Source: Sporolactobacillus sp. CQH2019
GTDB lineage: Bacteria; Bacillota; Bacilli; Bacillales; Sporolactobacillaceae
Assembly (NCBI RefSeq): GCF_028765345.1
Contig: NZ_JARAJZ010000005.1
Span: 279,641-343,640 of the forward strand
Reading direction: 5' to 3'
Length of the DNA stretch: 64,000 nucleotides
Under the pieces are notes generated by a model that saw only the letters and a list, made by a program, of their open reading frames with translations, had not been told where the DNA came from and made no database searches. Made by a program: the position numbers and the translations under genes. Below, in pieces: positions 1 to 9,215 of the stretch. Each line of letters begins with the position of its first letter. Positions within the stretch are counted from its first letter, which is position 1.

Positions 1-101
1 CCGTCGAACTTTTCGAAGACCTGCTTCATGCCGTATATCGCCAGCGGCAACGTATTGGCGAGCGTGCCGTCGAAATCAAACAATACCGTATTGACGTTCA
101 T
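1..101 (-). CDS. HAD-family phosphatase, N-terminal fragment cut by the window edge
   Basis: Only the first 33 codons lie inside the window. They carry the HAD motif I, FDFDGTLANT (residues 8-17), where the first Asp is the usual phospho-acceptor and the second the general acid. This points to a phosphoglycolate- or PpaX-type phosphatase, but the cap domain and motifs II-IV are outside. The ATG is preceded by a good GGGGAGG ribosome binding site about 6 nt away. The family call is firm; the substrate cannot be inferred. Confidence 0.75.
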   Translation of the reverse strand, partial: MNVNTVLFDFDGTLANTLPLAIYGMKQVFEKFD

Positions 102-184
102 TTTCTTCCTCCCCATCTGATCTCCTGTTTCTCCATCATACCATAATGAGCAAAAGGCTTTGTAAAAGAGAAGTTAAGGCACAA

Positions 185-2265
185 TTAGGAATCTGTTTCA
201 CCAAGCTGCCTGAGCAGCTGGCCGAGGTGAACGACGGGAAGATGGCAGATAAAATCCTCACAGAGAAAATAGGTTGTCCGGCCGCCGATGGCCGAATACA
301 CGTTCAAGTGCGGATTCAGCTTTCCCAGCGTATCTTCGTCCCCCGCAAAAAGAGTCACTTCAGGAAGAAAAAGTGATTGCAGCCGCCTGATGGCATCATT
401 GAAAGAGTCTCCCTTCCCGCCTTTCAGGACGATGAGTTCTTTCGGAATGGATGCCCGAAAGAGCAGAGCCGTCAGCATAAAGGTGTAACCGGGCGGATAA
501 GTACGAATATCTTCGGCAAAAGCGGAAAATACTTTTTCCGCATAACGGGCATAGCCGCTCTCTCCGGTCCGCTGCGCAAGGCGCAGCAGAACAAAAGCTG
601 CCGCACTGTTTCCGGACGGAATCGCATGGTCATAGGCGTCTTTCGTCTTAAGAACCAACTGTTTGTCACGAGCGGCACAGAGCCTGAATCCGCCGCCCGC
701 CTCATCCCAGAACCGGGCGATCATCTCATCGGCAAGGTGCTTCATTTTTTTCAGGTAAATCGGATGAAAGGTTGCTTCGTACAGAGCTTCACAAGCGAGT
801 GATAAGAATGCGTAATCATCCAGATAGGCGTCATATCTTGTTTCGCCGTCGCGAAAGCGGGCCATTAATCTTCCGTTTTGTATCAGATGCTTTTCGACGA
901 ATTGCCACGCACTTTCTGCTAAGTTTACATAATCTTTTTTATGTAGAACAGAGCCTGCCTTAGCCAGAGCCGTGATCATCAGTCCGTTCCAGGAGGTCAG
1001 AATTTTATCATCTTTGCGCGGATGCACACGGCCGTTCCGTGCTTCAAGCAGCTTCTTTCCGGCTTCATGCAATCGGTCCGCAAGTTCTGCTGCGCCGACA
1101 GAAAATCTTTGGGCCAGATCGGCCGGATCGGTCCCAATCAGGTTCGGTATGTTCTTCCCGTTGAAATTTCCTTCGCGGGCGATATGATACGCGGTGCAGA
1201 ACAGCCTTGCCTGCTCTTTTCCGAGAATTTCGCAGACTTCTTCCCGCGACCAGACATAGTATTTCCCTTCGATCCCTTCCGAGTCCGCATCTTCCGCACA
1301 ATAAAAACCGCCGGACGGACTGCGGAGTTCCCTGCCGCAGTATTCAAAAATATCATCGATCACACGCTCAAAAAGCGGATCGGCGGTTGCCTGGTAGGCT
1401 TCCGTATAGGCGATCGCAAGCATGGCCTGGTCGTAAAGCATTTTCTCAAAATGCGGAACCAGCCATTTCCTATCCGTTGCATAACGCGAAAATCCGCCCC
1501 CGATATGATCGTGAATGCCGCCCCTGGCGATCGACACAAGCGTTTTTCGGACCATCCCGACGGCCCGTCCGTTTTTTCTCCAGCGCGCGTAACGCAGCAG
1601 AAACAGGAGCTGATGAGGCGCCGGAAATTTCGGAGCCGCTCCGAACCCGCCGTACTGCGGATCAAAATTTTGCAGAAGGTGATTAAAAACTTCATCGAGA
1701 ACGTCTTCGGGCAGGGAGACATTCCGTCTCGATTCTTCCGACAGCGTTCTGACAATCCGGTCTGCCAGGCTTTCAATCTCGGAAGGATTGTCATCATATT
1801 GCTTTTTCAGAGACAACAAAACATCCTTAAAACACGGATGGCCGTACACGCTTGTTTTCGGGAAATAGGTGCCTGCATAGAACGGATTCCGGTCCGGCGT
1901 CAGAAACACGTTCAGAGGCCATCCGCCTTGTCCGCTGAGGGCCTGACATACTTTCATGTACACCGCATCAATGTCCGGACGTTCCTCACGGTCCACCTTG
2001 ATGGACACATAATATTGATTCAGCAGCCCTGCCGTTTCTTCATCTTCAAATGATTCGCGTGCCATCACATGGCACCAGTGACATGTAGCTTTATCACGCC
2101 AGCTCAGGAATACCCAATCGATACGAAAATAAGTTTATTTTCGCGTTTCGCTTTGTCGAATGCATCGGCTCCCCATGGATACCAGTCAACCGGGTTGTGT
2201 GCATGCTGAAGCAGATACGGAGACTTTTCAGCGATTAATCGATTGGGTTTCTTATTGATCGGCAT
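185..2265 (-). pseudogene. yyaL: yyaL-type thioredoxin-domain / six-hairpin glycosidase-like protein, disrupted near its N-terminus
   Basis: The 5' part starts at an ATG at 2265 behind an AAGGTGG ribosome binding site. It encodes 53 residues typical of the family start ([20 protein letters not shown], then NPVDWYPWG and VSIGYS) and stops at a TGA at 2104-2106. The remaining roughly 630 residues continue in another frame with CHWCHVMARESFEDE, then the KVDREERPDID and GQGGWPLNVF blocks and the long alpha/alpha-toroid region. Removing 20 nt (about 2086-2105) would restore the canonical junction GYS-TCHWCHVM and give about 680 residues, the usual family length. The motif CHWCH is a thioredoxin-like CxxC. 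The biological role of this family is poorly defined. The lesion may be a true null mutation or a sequence artefact. The downstream part could still be translated from an internal GTG but would lack the complete thioredoxin fold. Confidence 0.85.
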
Positions 2266-3184
2266 GGAACCACCTTCTTTCTTTATCAGCTCTTCTTCTT
2301 TATCTTACCCTAAGAATACGGCAAAAACGAATGGTATGAGGTTTCGGGGAAAAAAATATGAGTATTTCTTTCGTTCATTTTCCTGCTGAGCCTTCAGATG
2401 ATGACCGGCCTTTCCTGAGACATCAATCTCTCGAAAGACGGAGAGCGCTTCCGTGAATAACGGACTTCTGCAACAGCCGATAAACTCCTGTCACGGTTGA
2501 TAAACCGGGTGTACCTGCTGACGACCGATTAATCGCCGGCGACGGCCGATAAAACCGCGGTAATAATCGGTAAACAGCTCAATAATGGACTAAAATCCGA
2601 TCCATACAGCCAGGCCGCCGGCCAGTATCGGTCCGAGAATCCTCATCCCCGAAAAAATTGGCTAATTGCCCCCAAAGCAGCAGACGATCGCCCTAAAAGG
2701 GCCTCGATTCGCCCTATTCCGGCGAAATATCGGCCCATCAGGAGTTTAAACCGAAAGCAACCGCTGATAAGCAGCCATTTAAAGTTGATAGCCGGCATTT
2801 TCATCAATCGCGGCAGCCGAAGAAAAAGATCGGGCATCTCCGCAGGCAGCGCCTGTCTGCGCCGGACAGCCCTCTTTTTCAGCGAAATAAACCGCCGTTC
2901 TCATGAGCATTCCGGAAGAATCGATGGCATTTTCACGCTGGGGCCCGACTGATACATGAGTTGAGGGGATACCCATTAAAATAAAAACCGCCCGCCTAAG
3001 TGAACGGCCGATCGGTTTCTAAAGAAACTATAGGAGTGATCGAGCACTTTTTTTCTCTTTGCAAAAACTCTCTTGCCTCCGCAAGAAAGGCATTTATCCT
3101 GCCGGATATGAATGAAAAGAAGGCGGAAGAAAGGGAGCAAGACGGGTGTTTGAAGCGGACTGCCGTTTGTTGTTTTTCCTTTCA
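2266..3184. other. Intergenic region without a recognisable gene
   Basis: Between the yyaL-type start and the end of the tandem glycosyltransferase-like gene there are about 920 bases. The part next to 2265 holds the yyaL ribosome binding site. The middle is filled by the 21-nt periodic repeat described separately. Short reading frames exist on both strands but none has a ribosome binding site or a recognisable domain. From 2976 to 3184 the minus strand should contain the 3' end of the fucose-operon transcript. A weak stem followed by TTTTTATTTT near 2978-3022 could be its terminator, but the pairing is poor. Confidence 0.5.
2478..2790. repeat. Degenerate 21-nt periodic intergenic repeat
   Basis: Short related words recur with a step close to 21 nt. 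GATAAA-like words start near 2478, 2498, 2526, 2547, 2568 and 2588 (steps 20, 28, 21, 21, 20). A second series, TTGCCCCC, TCGCCCTA, TCGCCCTA and TCGGCCCA, starts at 2667, 2688, 2709 and 2730, exactly 21 nt apart. GATAA/GATAG words follow near 2765 and 2785. Individual units diverge strongly, so only the phase and the word shape are conserved. No CRISPR-like identical repeats are present. Function is unknown. Confidence 0.6.
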
Positions 3185-5320
3185 CTAAATTGCGATACCG
3201 TTTTTCGTAATCACGATACCCCACATCTTGCGATCCAATTCATAATAATCGGCAACATCCGGGTATAATTTCTTTACATACTTTTCCATAACAATGGTGT
3301 CAATCAGATGTTTATTCAGTTCCTGATCCCACTGCTGCGGATGGATTTCATGGTATCCAATCGGATTCAATATCCGTTTCGTTATTTTATTTTTTGATGC
3401 GGGGACGCAGACCATCCACCAGTCCCAGGCGGGCTGTCCCATGCAGAGTCCATCGTCCTGATAAACAGATATCAAGTCTCTGTCGAAAAAGAAATAGTCG
3501 ACGCCGTTGCTGAGCGTACCCGAGGAATCACTTATATGGGTGACATCCATTCTGTGTCCGTAAACCAGGCTGTTCAGCGCCTCACTGTAAATAACGTTTA
3601 TAAAATCGGGCCTTATATTCCTGAACTGGACGTCAGAATTGACGATTCCGACAACTTTATAATCCGTACTGTTGAGATAACTCATAAAATCATAGATATA
3701 AATATAGGGTTTGCCGTATTTTTCTTTGGCGCTTCTTTTCACGATGTGAAACTTAATGTCCGGAAAATGGGCCTTAAGCGTATCTGCTTCTTCTTCCGTA
3801 TTCAGAGAAACGACATCAAAACCCGCATCCAGCCATGATTTTATGGCCCTTTTTTGTGCCTCTATTCTGTCGGGACTGACGGAAGTCGCCACTAAGATGG
3901 GCTTGAGCTTGAGCGCTTTTCTATTTGAAACAGCCGGAATTTCCGTCCCTTCAAGCCTTTTTTCCGGTGTCTTGGAAGCAGGAAGCTCAAGAAAAGGAGC
4001 CGCGGCTTTCTTCTCATAGTTAATGCCGTTGGGTGAAACAGCCGGAATTTGCAGCTTTTCAGGCTTCGTCTCCGGCACTTCTGCGAGAGGGGGCTCCGGT
4101 GATGAAACCGTATCTTCCGCCTCATATTTGATACTGTTTGGTGAAGCGGCCGGAATTTCCGTCCCTTCGAGCCTTTTTTTCGGCGTCTTGAGAGCAGGAA
4201 GCTCAGGCAAAGGAGCCGCGGCTTTCTTCTCATAGTTAATACCGTTGGGTGAAACGGCCGGAATTTGCAGTTTCTCAGGTTTCGTCTCCGGCACTTCTGC
4301 GAGAGGGGGCTCCGGTGATGAAACCGTATCTTCCGCCTCATATTTGATACTGTTTGGTGAAGCGGCCGGAATTTGCTTTTCTTCGGGTTCCGTCTCCGGC
4401 ACTTCTGCAGCAGGAGATTCCAGTGGAGAAGCCGTATCTTCCGCTTCATATTCAATGCCGTTTTTGGAAATCACAATATCCCACATTTTACTGTTCAGTT
4501 CACGTTTTGCTGCGCCGGGATACAATTTTTGCAGATAATTTCTGAAAACGACACTTTCGATGAGATACTGGTTCAGCGATTCATACCACTCCTTGGGGTG
4601 GATCTGATGGAAGGCAATTTTACTTAATAACCGTTTGGTCGGTTTATGAGCCGCAGCGGCAACGCAGACCATCCACCAGTCCCAGGCGGGCTGTCCCAGG
4701 CACATTCCGTCGTCCTTGTAAATCGGAATCAGGTTTTTATCGAAGAAGAAATAGTCGACTCCGTTCCTGAGAGTCCCATAGTTATCACTAAGATTGCTCA
4801 CATCGAGCCTGTGTCCGTATACAAGACTGCCGGCCGCCTCCCGCCGGATAAAATCAACAAAATTGCGGCGGACGCCTTTAAAATAGATATCGGAATTGAC
4901 GATCCCGACAATATCGTAATCCGTGCCGCTCAAATAGCGCATGATATCGTAGATATAGATATAGGACCGCCCGTATCGTTTTTTAGCGCTTCTTTCAATG
5001 ATATGGAAGTGGATATTGGGAAAATAAGGCTTCAACCGCTCGGCCTCTTCCCGGGTGTTCAGAGCAACTACTTTAAAACCCGTTTTCAGCCATGTATCAA
5101 TCGCTTCTGTTTGCAACTTAATATCATCCGGTTTAATGGAAGTCGCTACTAAAATATCCTTTGTGTTTTCATTTTTCTCCGGCACACGGCATTTGCTCGC
5201 CCCGCTGTTTTGATCCGTCTGTCCAGTCTTGCCGACAGTTAATGGTTCTTCCCGGATAATTCTGATTTTGAAATTTTCGTGTTTTTGAAAAATGCTCAAA
5301 TCATGATTCGCCGAATGCAT
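3185..5320 (-). CDS. Tandem glycosyltransferase-like protein: two copies of one domain joined by a repeat linker
   Basis: 711 residues from the ATG at 5320, chosen because CAGGAGGAG lies 6 nt upstream; an in-frame TTG-type extension upstream lacks such a site. Residues about 55-288 and 474-709 are two copies of the same roughly 235-residue domain. Each starts with ILVATS, has VGIVNSD (residues 138-144 and 557-563), GVDYFFFD, GQPAWDWWMVC and a final MW-x-IVI-x-KNGI. The NSD could act as the DxD metal site of a GT-A glycosyltransferase, but I recognise no named family. Residues 289-470 are an acidic, Pro-rich linker made of about five 36-residue units beginning NGI/NSI-x-YE. There is no signal peptide or membrane segment. 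The gene follows gmd, fcl and manC with a 113-nt gap, so a role in using GDP-fucose or GDP-mannose is a reasonable inference, not shown. Confidence 0.6.
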   Translation of the reverse strand: MHSANHDLSIFQKHENFKIRIIREEPLTVGKTGQTDQNSGASKCRVPEKNENTKDILVATSIKPDDIKLQTEAIDTWLKTGFKVVALNTREEAERLKPYFPNIHFHIIERSAKKRYGRSYIYIYDIMRYLSGTDYDIVGIVNSDIYFKGVRRNFVDFIRREAAGSLVYGHRLDVSNLSDNYGTLRNGVDYFFFDKNLIPIYKDDGMCLGQPAWDWWMVCVAAAAHKPTKRLLSKIAFHQIHPKEWYESLNQYLIESVVFRNYLQKLYPGAAKRELNSKMWDIVISKNGIEYEAEDTASPLESPAAEVPETEPEEKQIPAASPNSIKYEAEDTVSSPEPPLAEVPETKPEKLQIPAVSPNGINYEKKAAAPLPELPALKTPKKRLEGTEIPAASPNSIKYEAEDTVSSPEPPLAEVPETKPEKLQIPAVSPNGINYEKKAAAPFLELPASKTPEKRLEGTEIPAVSNRKALKLKPILVATSVSPDRIEAQKRAIKSWLDAGFDVVSLNTEEEADTLKAHFPDIKFHIVKRSAKEKYGKPYIYIYDFMSYLNSTDYKVVGIVNSDVQFRNIRPDFINVIYSEALNSLVYGHRMDVTHISDSSGTLSNGVDYFFFDRDLISVYQDDGLCMGQPAWDWWMVCVPASKNKITKRILNPIGYHEIHPQQWDQELNKHLIDTIVMEKYVKKLYPDVADYYELDRKMWGIVITKNGIAI
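3929..4360 (-). repeat. Two adjacent 216-bp in-frame direct repeats inside the linker of the tandem glycosyltransferase-like gene
   Basis: Copies at 4145-4360 and 3929-4144 encode 72 residues each (321-392 and 393-464 of the protein) and are nearly identical at the DNA level. Each starts with SPNSIKYEAED and ends with RLEGTEIPA. Each copy itself splits into two related 36-residue halves. The near identity suggests a recent duplication or ongoing copy-number change by slippage or recombination. Confidence 0.9.
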
Positions 5321-5433
5321 CAGACACTCCTCCTGAAATATTTTTTCTCTCAAAAGCAAAAATAAAAATATGCTGAATCTTAATTCAACGGCCGCCGTCT
5401 GTATTTATTGCGAAAAATCGAAAAGCGGCATGC

Positions 5434-6501
5434 CTATAAATATTTTTCATACCCGTTTTTCTTAAGCATTTCGACTAAAGCTTTTACGTCCTGCGCCCTG
5501 GACTTCGGACAAACAATAATCGTACCGCCGATTTCCATGACAATCATGTCGCTGAGTCCGATCGTGGTTATGAGGCTATCGAGGCTGTAAATCGTAGAAT
5601 TCTCGGTATCAATGCCTAAATGTTTTCCAACGACGGAATTATTATGGTCGTCTTTTCCGATCAGGATGGAAATGGCCTCCAGGCTCCCGATATCGTACCA
5701 GTCAAAATCGCCTTTCACCGCATGCAGGCTGCGGCTTTTCTCAAGAAACGCATAGTCGAAGGAGATGTCATCCAGGCCGCTGTAGGCGGCTTCAATCATC
5801 GGGGAAAAACGGGAAGTACCTTGATACTTCAAAGCTTCGGACAGTCTCTTATAATGCTCGGGCATGTGATGCCGGATTCCGGCTGCCAGTGCCTGCAGCT
5901 GCCCCGCAACAATACCGCTGTTCCATAGATATTTTTCTGTTTTGATATATTTTTCGGCCGTTTCAGGATCAGGCTTCTCTTTAAATTGGACGACTTTATA
6001 TATTCCTTCCCGACTCTCGGCGCCGATTCGTATATAGCCGAACGCCGTGGACGGATAAGACGGCTTAACGCCGACAACCATAATGTCGCCGCTGTCTTCG
6101 GCCGCCTGACAGGCCTTCCGGACAGCGTTCAGATAGCCGGCTTTATTCTTAACGTAGCTATCGGCCGGAATAAAACATACCGAGCCTCGGCCGAACATTT
6201 TTTCTAAATATAAAGTTGCGTAAGCGATGCATGCTGCTGTATTTTTTTTTAAGGGATCCGTGATGATATTTGAAAGCGGAATGAAGTCCTTAACGGCCTC
6301 TTCTGTCATATTAAGATAATCTTTGTTGGTGATCACAAAGCATCTTTCTGCCGGAATCACTTCACATATACGTTCAATCGTCTGAACAAGGAACGGTTTG
6401 CCGCCGTCAATAGATATAAACTGTTTCGGTTTCTTTTCTCTGGAAAGAGGCCACAGCCTTGTTCCGGAACCTCCGGCCATAATAACGGCATAATTTTCCA
6501 T
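5434..6501 (-). CDS. manC: Mannose-1-phosphate guanylyltransferase
   Basis: 355 residues. Converts mannose-1-phosphate and GTP to GDP-mannose, the precursor used by Gmd. The N-terminal nucleotidyltransferase signature GGSGTRLWPLSREKKPKQF begins at residue 10. The phosphate- and sugar-binding region around FIPADSYV and the later FKEKPD and WNSGI segments are present. The length fits the single-function enzyme; there is no C-terminal cupin phosphomannose isomerase domain. AGGAG lies about 14 nt before the ATG, rather far. It is the third gene of gmd-fcl-manC, 55 nt after fcl. Genes for mannose-6-phosphate isomerase and phosphomannomutase are not in the window. Confidence 0.93.
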   Translation of the reverse strand: MENYAVIMAGGSGTRLWPLSREKKPKQFISIDGGKPFLVQTIERICEVIPAERCFVITNKDYLNMTEEAVKDFIPLSNIITDPLKKNTAACIAYATLYLEKMFGRGSVCFIPADSYVKNKAGYLNAVRKACQAAEDSGDIMVVGVKPSYPSTAFGYIRIGAESREGIYKVVQFKEKPDPETAEKYIKTEKYLWNSGIVAGQLQALAAGIRHHMPEHYKRLSEALKYQGTSRFSPMIEAAYSGLDDISFDYAFLEKSRSLHAVKGDFDWYDIGSLEAISILIGKDDHNNSVVGKHLGIDTENSTIYSLDSLITTIGLSDMIVMEIGGTIIVCPKSRAQDVKALVEMLKKNGYEKYL

Positions 6502-6556
6502 ATAACATAACGCACTCCTGTTGATTGATAATAAAACATACGGAACTGCAAAAAGC

Positions 6557-7501
6557 CTACGCTCTCAGGCTGCGGATATACGAATCATAAGTCAGCCTGA
6601 GCCCTTCCTCCAGACCGATTTTCGCTTTCCATCCTAATTTTTCTATTCTGGACGAATCCAACAATTTTCTCGGCGTTCCATCCGGCATGCCCGGATCAAA
6701 AACGATGTCGCCTTTGTAATCCACTGTTTTTTTAATTAATTCCGCCAGATCGCGAATACTTAACTCCCGACCCGTGCCGATATTGATATGGCTGCGGCCG
6801 TTGTAAGTTTCCATCAGATGGACGCACGCGTCTGCCATATCATCCGCAAATAAGAATTCTCTGAGAGGCGTTCCGGTGCCCCACAATTTCACGGCCGGTT
6901 GATCGAGTCGTTTCGCAGCCTCCATTTTTGATAGAATAGCCGGAATAACGTGAGAACCGTTCGAGCCGAACTTATCATTCAGGCCGTACAGATTTGTGGG
7001 CATTGCGCTGATGAAATTCGCGCCGTACTGTTCTTTATAGTAGCTGCACATCTTAAGCCCCGATATTTTCGCCAGAGCGTAAGCTTCATTTGTCGGTTCC
7101 AGAGGACCTGTCAGCAAGTATTCTTCCTTTATCGGCTGAGGGCACAGTTTGGGATAAATACAGGAGCTGCCTAGAAAAAGAAGCTTCTTGACTTTATGGC
7201 GAAACGCGCTTTTAATGACGTTGCATTCCATGAGTAAATTATCCATAATGAAGTCTGCCGGGTAAGTGCGGTTGGCTCCGATTCCTCCGACCTTGGCCGC
7301 CGCCAGAAACACATAGTCAATTTTTTCTTTTGCGAAGAAGTCTTCAACTGCTGCCTGATTCGTTAAATCGAGTGCTCCATGGGTCCTGCCGATGATATTT
7401 TTATAGCCCTTCCGATTCAGACTTCTAACTAAGGCAGAGCCGACCAGTCCGGTATGCCCTGCCACATAAATACAGCTGTTTTTTTCTATTGCAGTCAGCA
7501 C
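6557..7501 (-). CDS. fcl: GDP-L-fucose synthase
   Basis: 314 residues, starting with GTG just after AAAGGG; the weak spacing leaves the exact start uncertain. This is an extended short-chain dehydrogenase that epimerises and reduces GDP-4-keto-6-deoxymannose to GDP-L-fucose with NADPH. The Rossmann motif GHTGLVG is at residues 15-21, the catalytic SSC at 112-114 and the YALAK Tyr/Lys pair at 141-145. The family-typical IYPKLCPQPIKE and GTGTPLREFL segments are present. It lies 24 nt after gmd and is certainly in the same transcript. It is also called wcaG in enteric bacteria. Confidence 0.95.
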   Translation of the reverse strand: MLTAIEKNSCIYVAGHTGLVGSALVRSLNRKGYKNIIGRTHGALDLTNQAAVEDFFAKEKIDYVFLAAAKVGGIGANRTYPADFIMDNLLMECNVIKSAFRHKVKKLLFLGSSCIYPKLCPQPIKEEYLLTGPLEPTNEAYALAKISGLKMCSYYKEQYGANFISAMPTNLYGLNDKFGSNGSHVIPAILSKMEAAKRLDQPAVKLWGTGTPLREFLFADDMADACVHLMETYNGRSHINIGTGRELSIRDLAELIKKTVDYKGDIVFDPGMPDGTPRKLLDSSRIEKLGWKAKIGLEEGLRLTYDSYIRSLRA

Positions 7502-7525
7502 CCTTTGTTTTTTAGCATTCGTCGT

Positions 7526-8548
7526 TCAGCCGCTTCGGTCATGATTCATCATCATTTTAACAAGCTGTTCAAAGGTCACATTCGTTTTCCATCCAAGTTT
7601 GCTTTTGGCCTTAGACGGATCCCCCAGCAGCAGATGAACCTCGCTCGGCCTGAAGTTCTCGCTGCTGACGGAAATTAATTCTTTGCCGGTGTCCGCATCG
7701 ATCCCCTTCTCATTTAACCCTTCACCGGTCCAGGTCAATTGAATGCCGGCGATTCTAAAGGCCAGCTCGCAGAATTCCCTCACGGTATGCGTTTCTCCGG
7801 TTGCGATCACATAGTCGTCGGGGTGATCCTGCTGCAGCATCAGCCACATCGCTTCGACATAATCGCCTGCAAAACCCCAGTCCCTTTTTGCATTTAAATT
7901 TCCTAAAACGAGTTTTTCCCGTTTTCCGTTCAATATGTCGGCGATACCGGTTGTAATTTTTCGAGTCACAAAGTTTTTTCCTCTTCTCGGCGATTCATGA
8001 TTAAAAAGGATGCCGTTGCAGGCAAACAGACCGTATGCTTCTCTGTAATTGACTGTAATCCAGTAAGCATAGAGCTTTGCAGCCGCATAAGGGCTCCTCG
8101 GATAAAAGGGCGTATTTTCATTCTGGGGAATCTCTCTGACCAGACCGTACAGTTCACTTGAGGAAGCTTGGTAGAATCTAATGTTTGGGTTGACTTCCTT
8201 AATACACTCCAGGATACGCAAGGTCCCCAATGCATTTACATCCGATGTGAATTCCGGAATATCAAATGAAACACTGACATGGCTCTGAGCGCCCAGATTA
8301 TAAAATTCAGCCGGCTGAATCGTATAGATTAATTTGCTTAAACTATTTGAATCGCTTAAATCTCCGTAGTGGAGAAACAATCTCTGCCGATCTTTTGTTT
8401 GATTTTTCAATAAATGATCGATTCTTTCTGTGTTCGGGGAACTGTGCCGCCTGACAATACCGTGCACCTCATAGCCCTTCTTAAGAAGAAGCTCGGCTAA
8501 ATAAGATCCGTCCTGTCCCGTAATGCCGGTAATTATGGCTTTTTTCAT
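7526..8548 (-). CDS. gmd: GDP-mannose 4,6-dehydratase
   Basis: 340 residues. Converts GDP-mannose to GDP-4-keto-6-deoxymannose, the first committed step to GDP-L-fucose. The NAD(P) motif [12 protein letters not shown] begins at residue 8. SSSELYG (129-135) and YAAAK (154-158) supply the catalytic Ser/Glu/Tyr/Lys, and [14 protein letters not shown] is the NADP-binding loop. ATG with GAGGTG 8 nt upstream. It is the promoter-proximal gene of gmd-fcl-manC-tandem GT. Upstream lies more than 600 bases of non-coding DNA, so its promoter is probably within 8550-8640, but I see no convincing sigma-A -35/-10 pair there; a sporulation sigma factor is possible. Confidence 0.95.
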   Translation of the reverse strand: MKKAIITGITGQDGSYLAELLLKKGYEVHGIVRRHSSPNTERIDHLLKNQTKDRQRLFLHYGDLSDSNSLSKLIYTIQPAEFYNLGAQSHVSVSFDIPEFTSDVNALGTLRILECIKEVNPNIRFYQASSSELYGLVREIPQNENTPFYPRSPYAAAKLYAYWITVNYREAYGLFACNGILFNHESPRRGKNFVTRKITTGIADILNGKREKLVLGNLNAKRDWGFAGDYVEAMWLMLQQDHPDDYVIATGETHTVREFCELAFRIAGIQLTWTGEGLNEKGIDADTGKELISVSSENFRPSEVHLLLGDPSKAKSKLGWKTNVTFEQLVKMMMNHDRSG

Positions 8549-9158
8549 TAGCGCAACACCTCATAATTCAATTACTCTATACGTTATTAATCTTTAGGCA
8601 TTTTTGATTGTACTGGCACCTATTTATTGAAAGGATTATTAGCGGAGGACGTTTGTCTCACAGAAATTTTACGCAGCAGGTCTCTGCCCGCCATTTTCGC
8701 CGGGCTCTTTGCCTGTCCGCCATATGAATCGCGAACCGGCCGGTTTTGCTTGGAGAGAATATCCGGTCTTTCGCTGCGGCAGCGTTTCATCGGCCGAACT
8801 GAATCCGTCAGCGGCAGGTCTGAATGAGAAAGAGTTTAAGGAAAAAAGCGGATGGCTGAAACGCGCAGTGGAGAAGGCCGGCTGCCTGAGCCTGAACACC
8901 GGACAGCAGATGTTGTTTCTAAAAAAGATAGGGCGGCATGCTTCGCATTCGGGGATAATGCTTCCGTATCTTAGCATCTGTCAGCGTCTCGGAGCGATTA
9001 ATCGATGCATGTCTGAACGGCAACTGATAAAGCAGCTTGTAACAGCCGCTGACCCGCGACGGATAATAAAAGTGCGGCGATGAAATCGATTTCAACAGCG
9101 GCGGGATTCGGCACCCGGCAGCGGAAAACGGGCAAAAAGATTCCATATTATGACAAAG
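8549..9158. other. Intergenic region without a recognisable gene
   Basis: About 600 bases between gmd and the men operon terminator. Several short reading frames exist on both strands (the longest about 8709-9083 on plus), but none has a ribosome binding site or resembles a known family. GATAA/GATTAA-type words recur between 8950 and 9070, loosely like the 2.5-kb repeat but without clear phase. Confidence 0.45.
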
Positions 9159-9184
9159 GCCATGAGATTGACCTCATGGCTTTT
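9159..9184 (-). terminator. Rho-independent terminator of the men operon
   Basis: GCCATGAG (9159-9166) pairs perfectly with CTCATGGC (9173-9180) across a 6-nt loop. On the minus strand the hairpin is followed by CTTTGT, 36 nt after the menC stop codon. On the plus strand it is followed by TTTTGT, so it may work in both directions. Confidence 0.7.
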
Positions 9185-9215
9185 GTGGGAGAAAAATAAA
9201 TTTGGAAAACAAGTC

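Noticed and set aside
1022-2053. 343-codon open frame on plus, antisense to the yyaL-type gene
   Set aside because: The minus strand encodes a recognisable protein here; the plus-strand frame is Arg/Pro-rich, without a ribosome binding site or family similarity.
2643-2976. Two overlapping short frames on minus in the 21-nt repeat region
   Set aside because: They follow the periodic repeat, lack ribosome binding sites and overlap each other.
3929-4360. Repeats considered as a CRISPR or satellite array
   Set aside because: The units are in-frame, 216 bp, contiguous and coding; there are no spacers.
3892-4455. 187-codon Arg/Lys-rich repetitive frame on minus
   Set aside because: It is a shifted reading of the linker repeats of the tandem glycosyltransferase-like gene, so its repeats are inherited.
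5373-5388. Small hairpin with a downstream T-rich tract between manC and the tandem glycosyltransferase-like gene
   Set aside because: Only a 5-bp AT-rich stem; too weak to call a terminator, though mild attenuation is possible.
8709-9083. 124-codon frame on plus in the gmd-menC gap
   Set aside because: No ribosome binding site, no recognisable domain, and composition of non-coding DNA.
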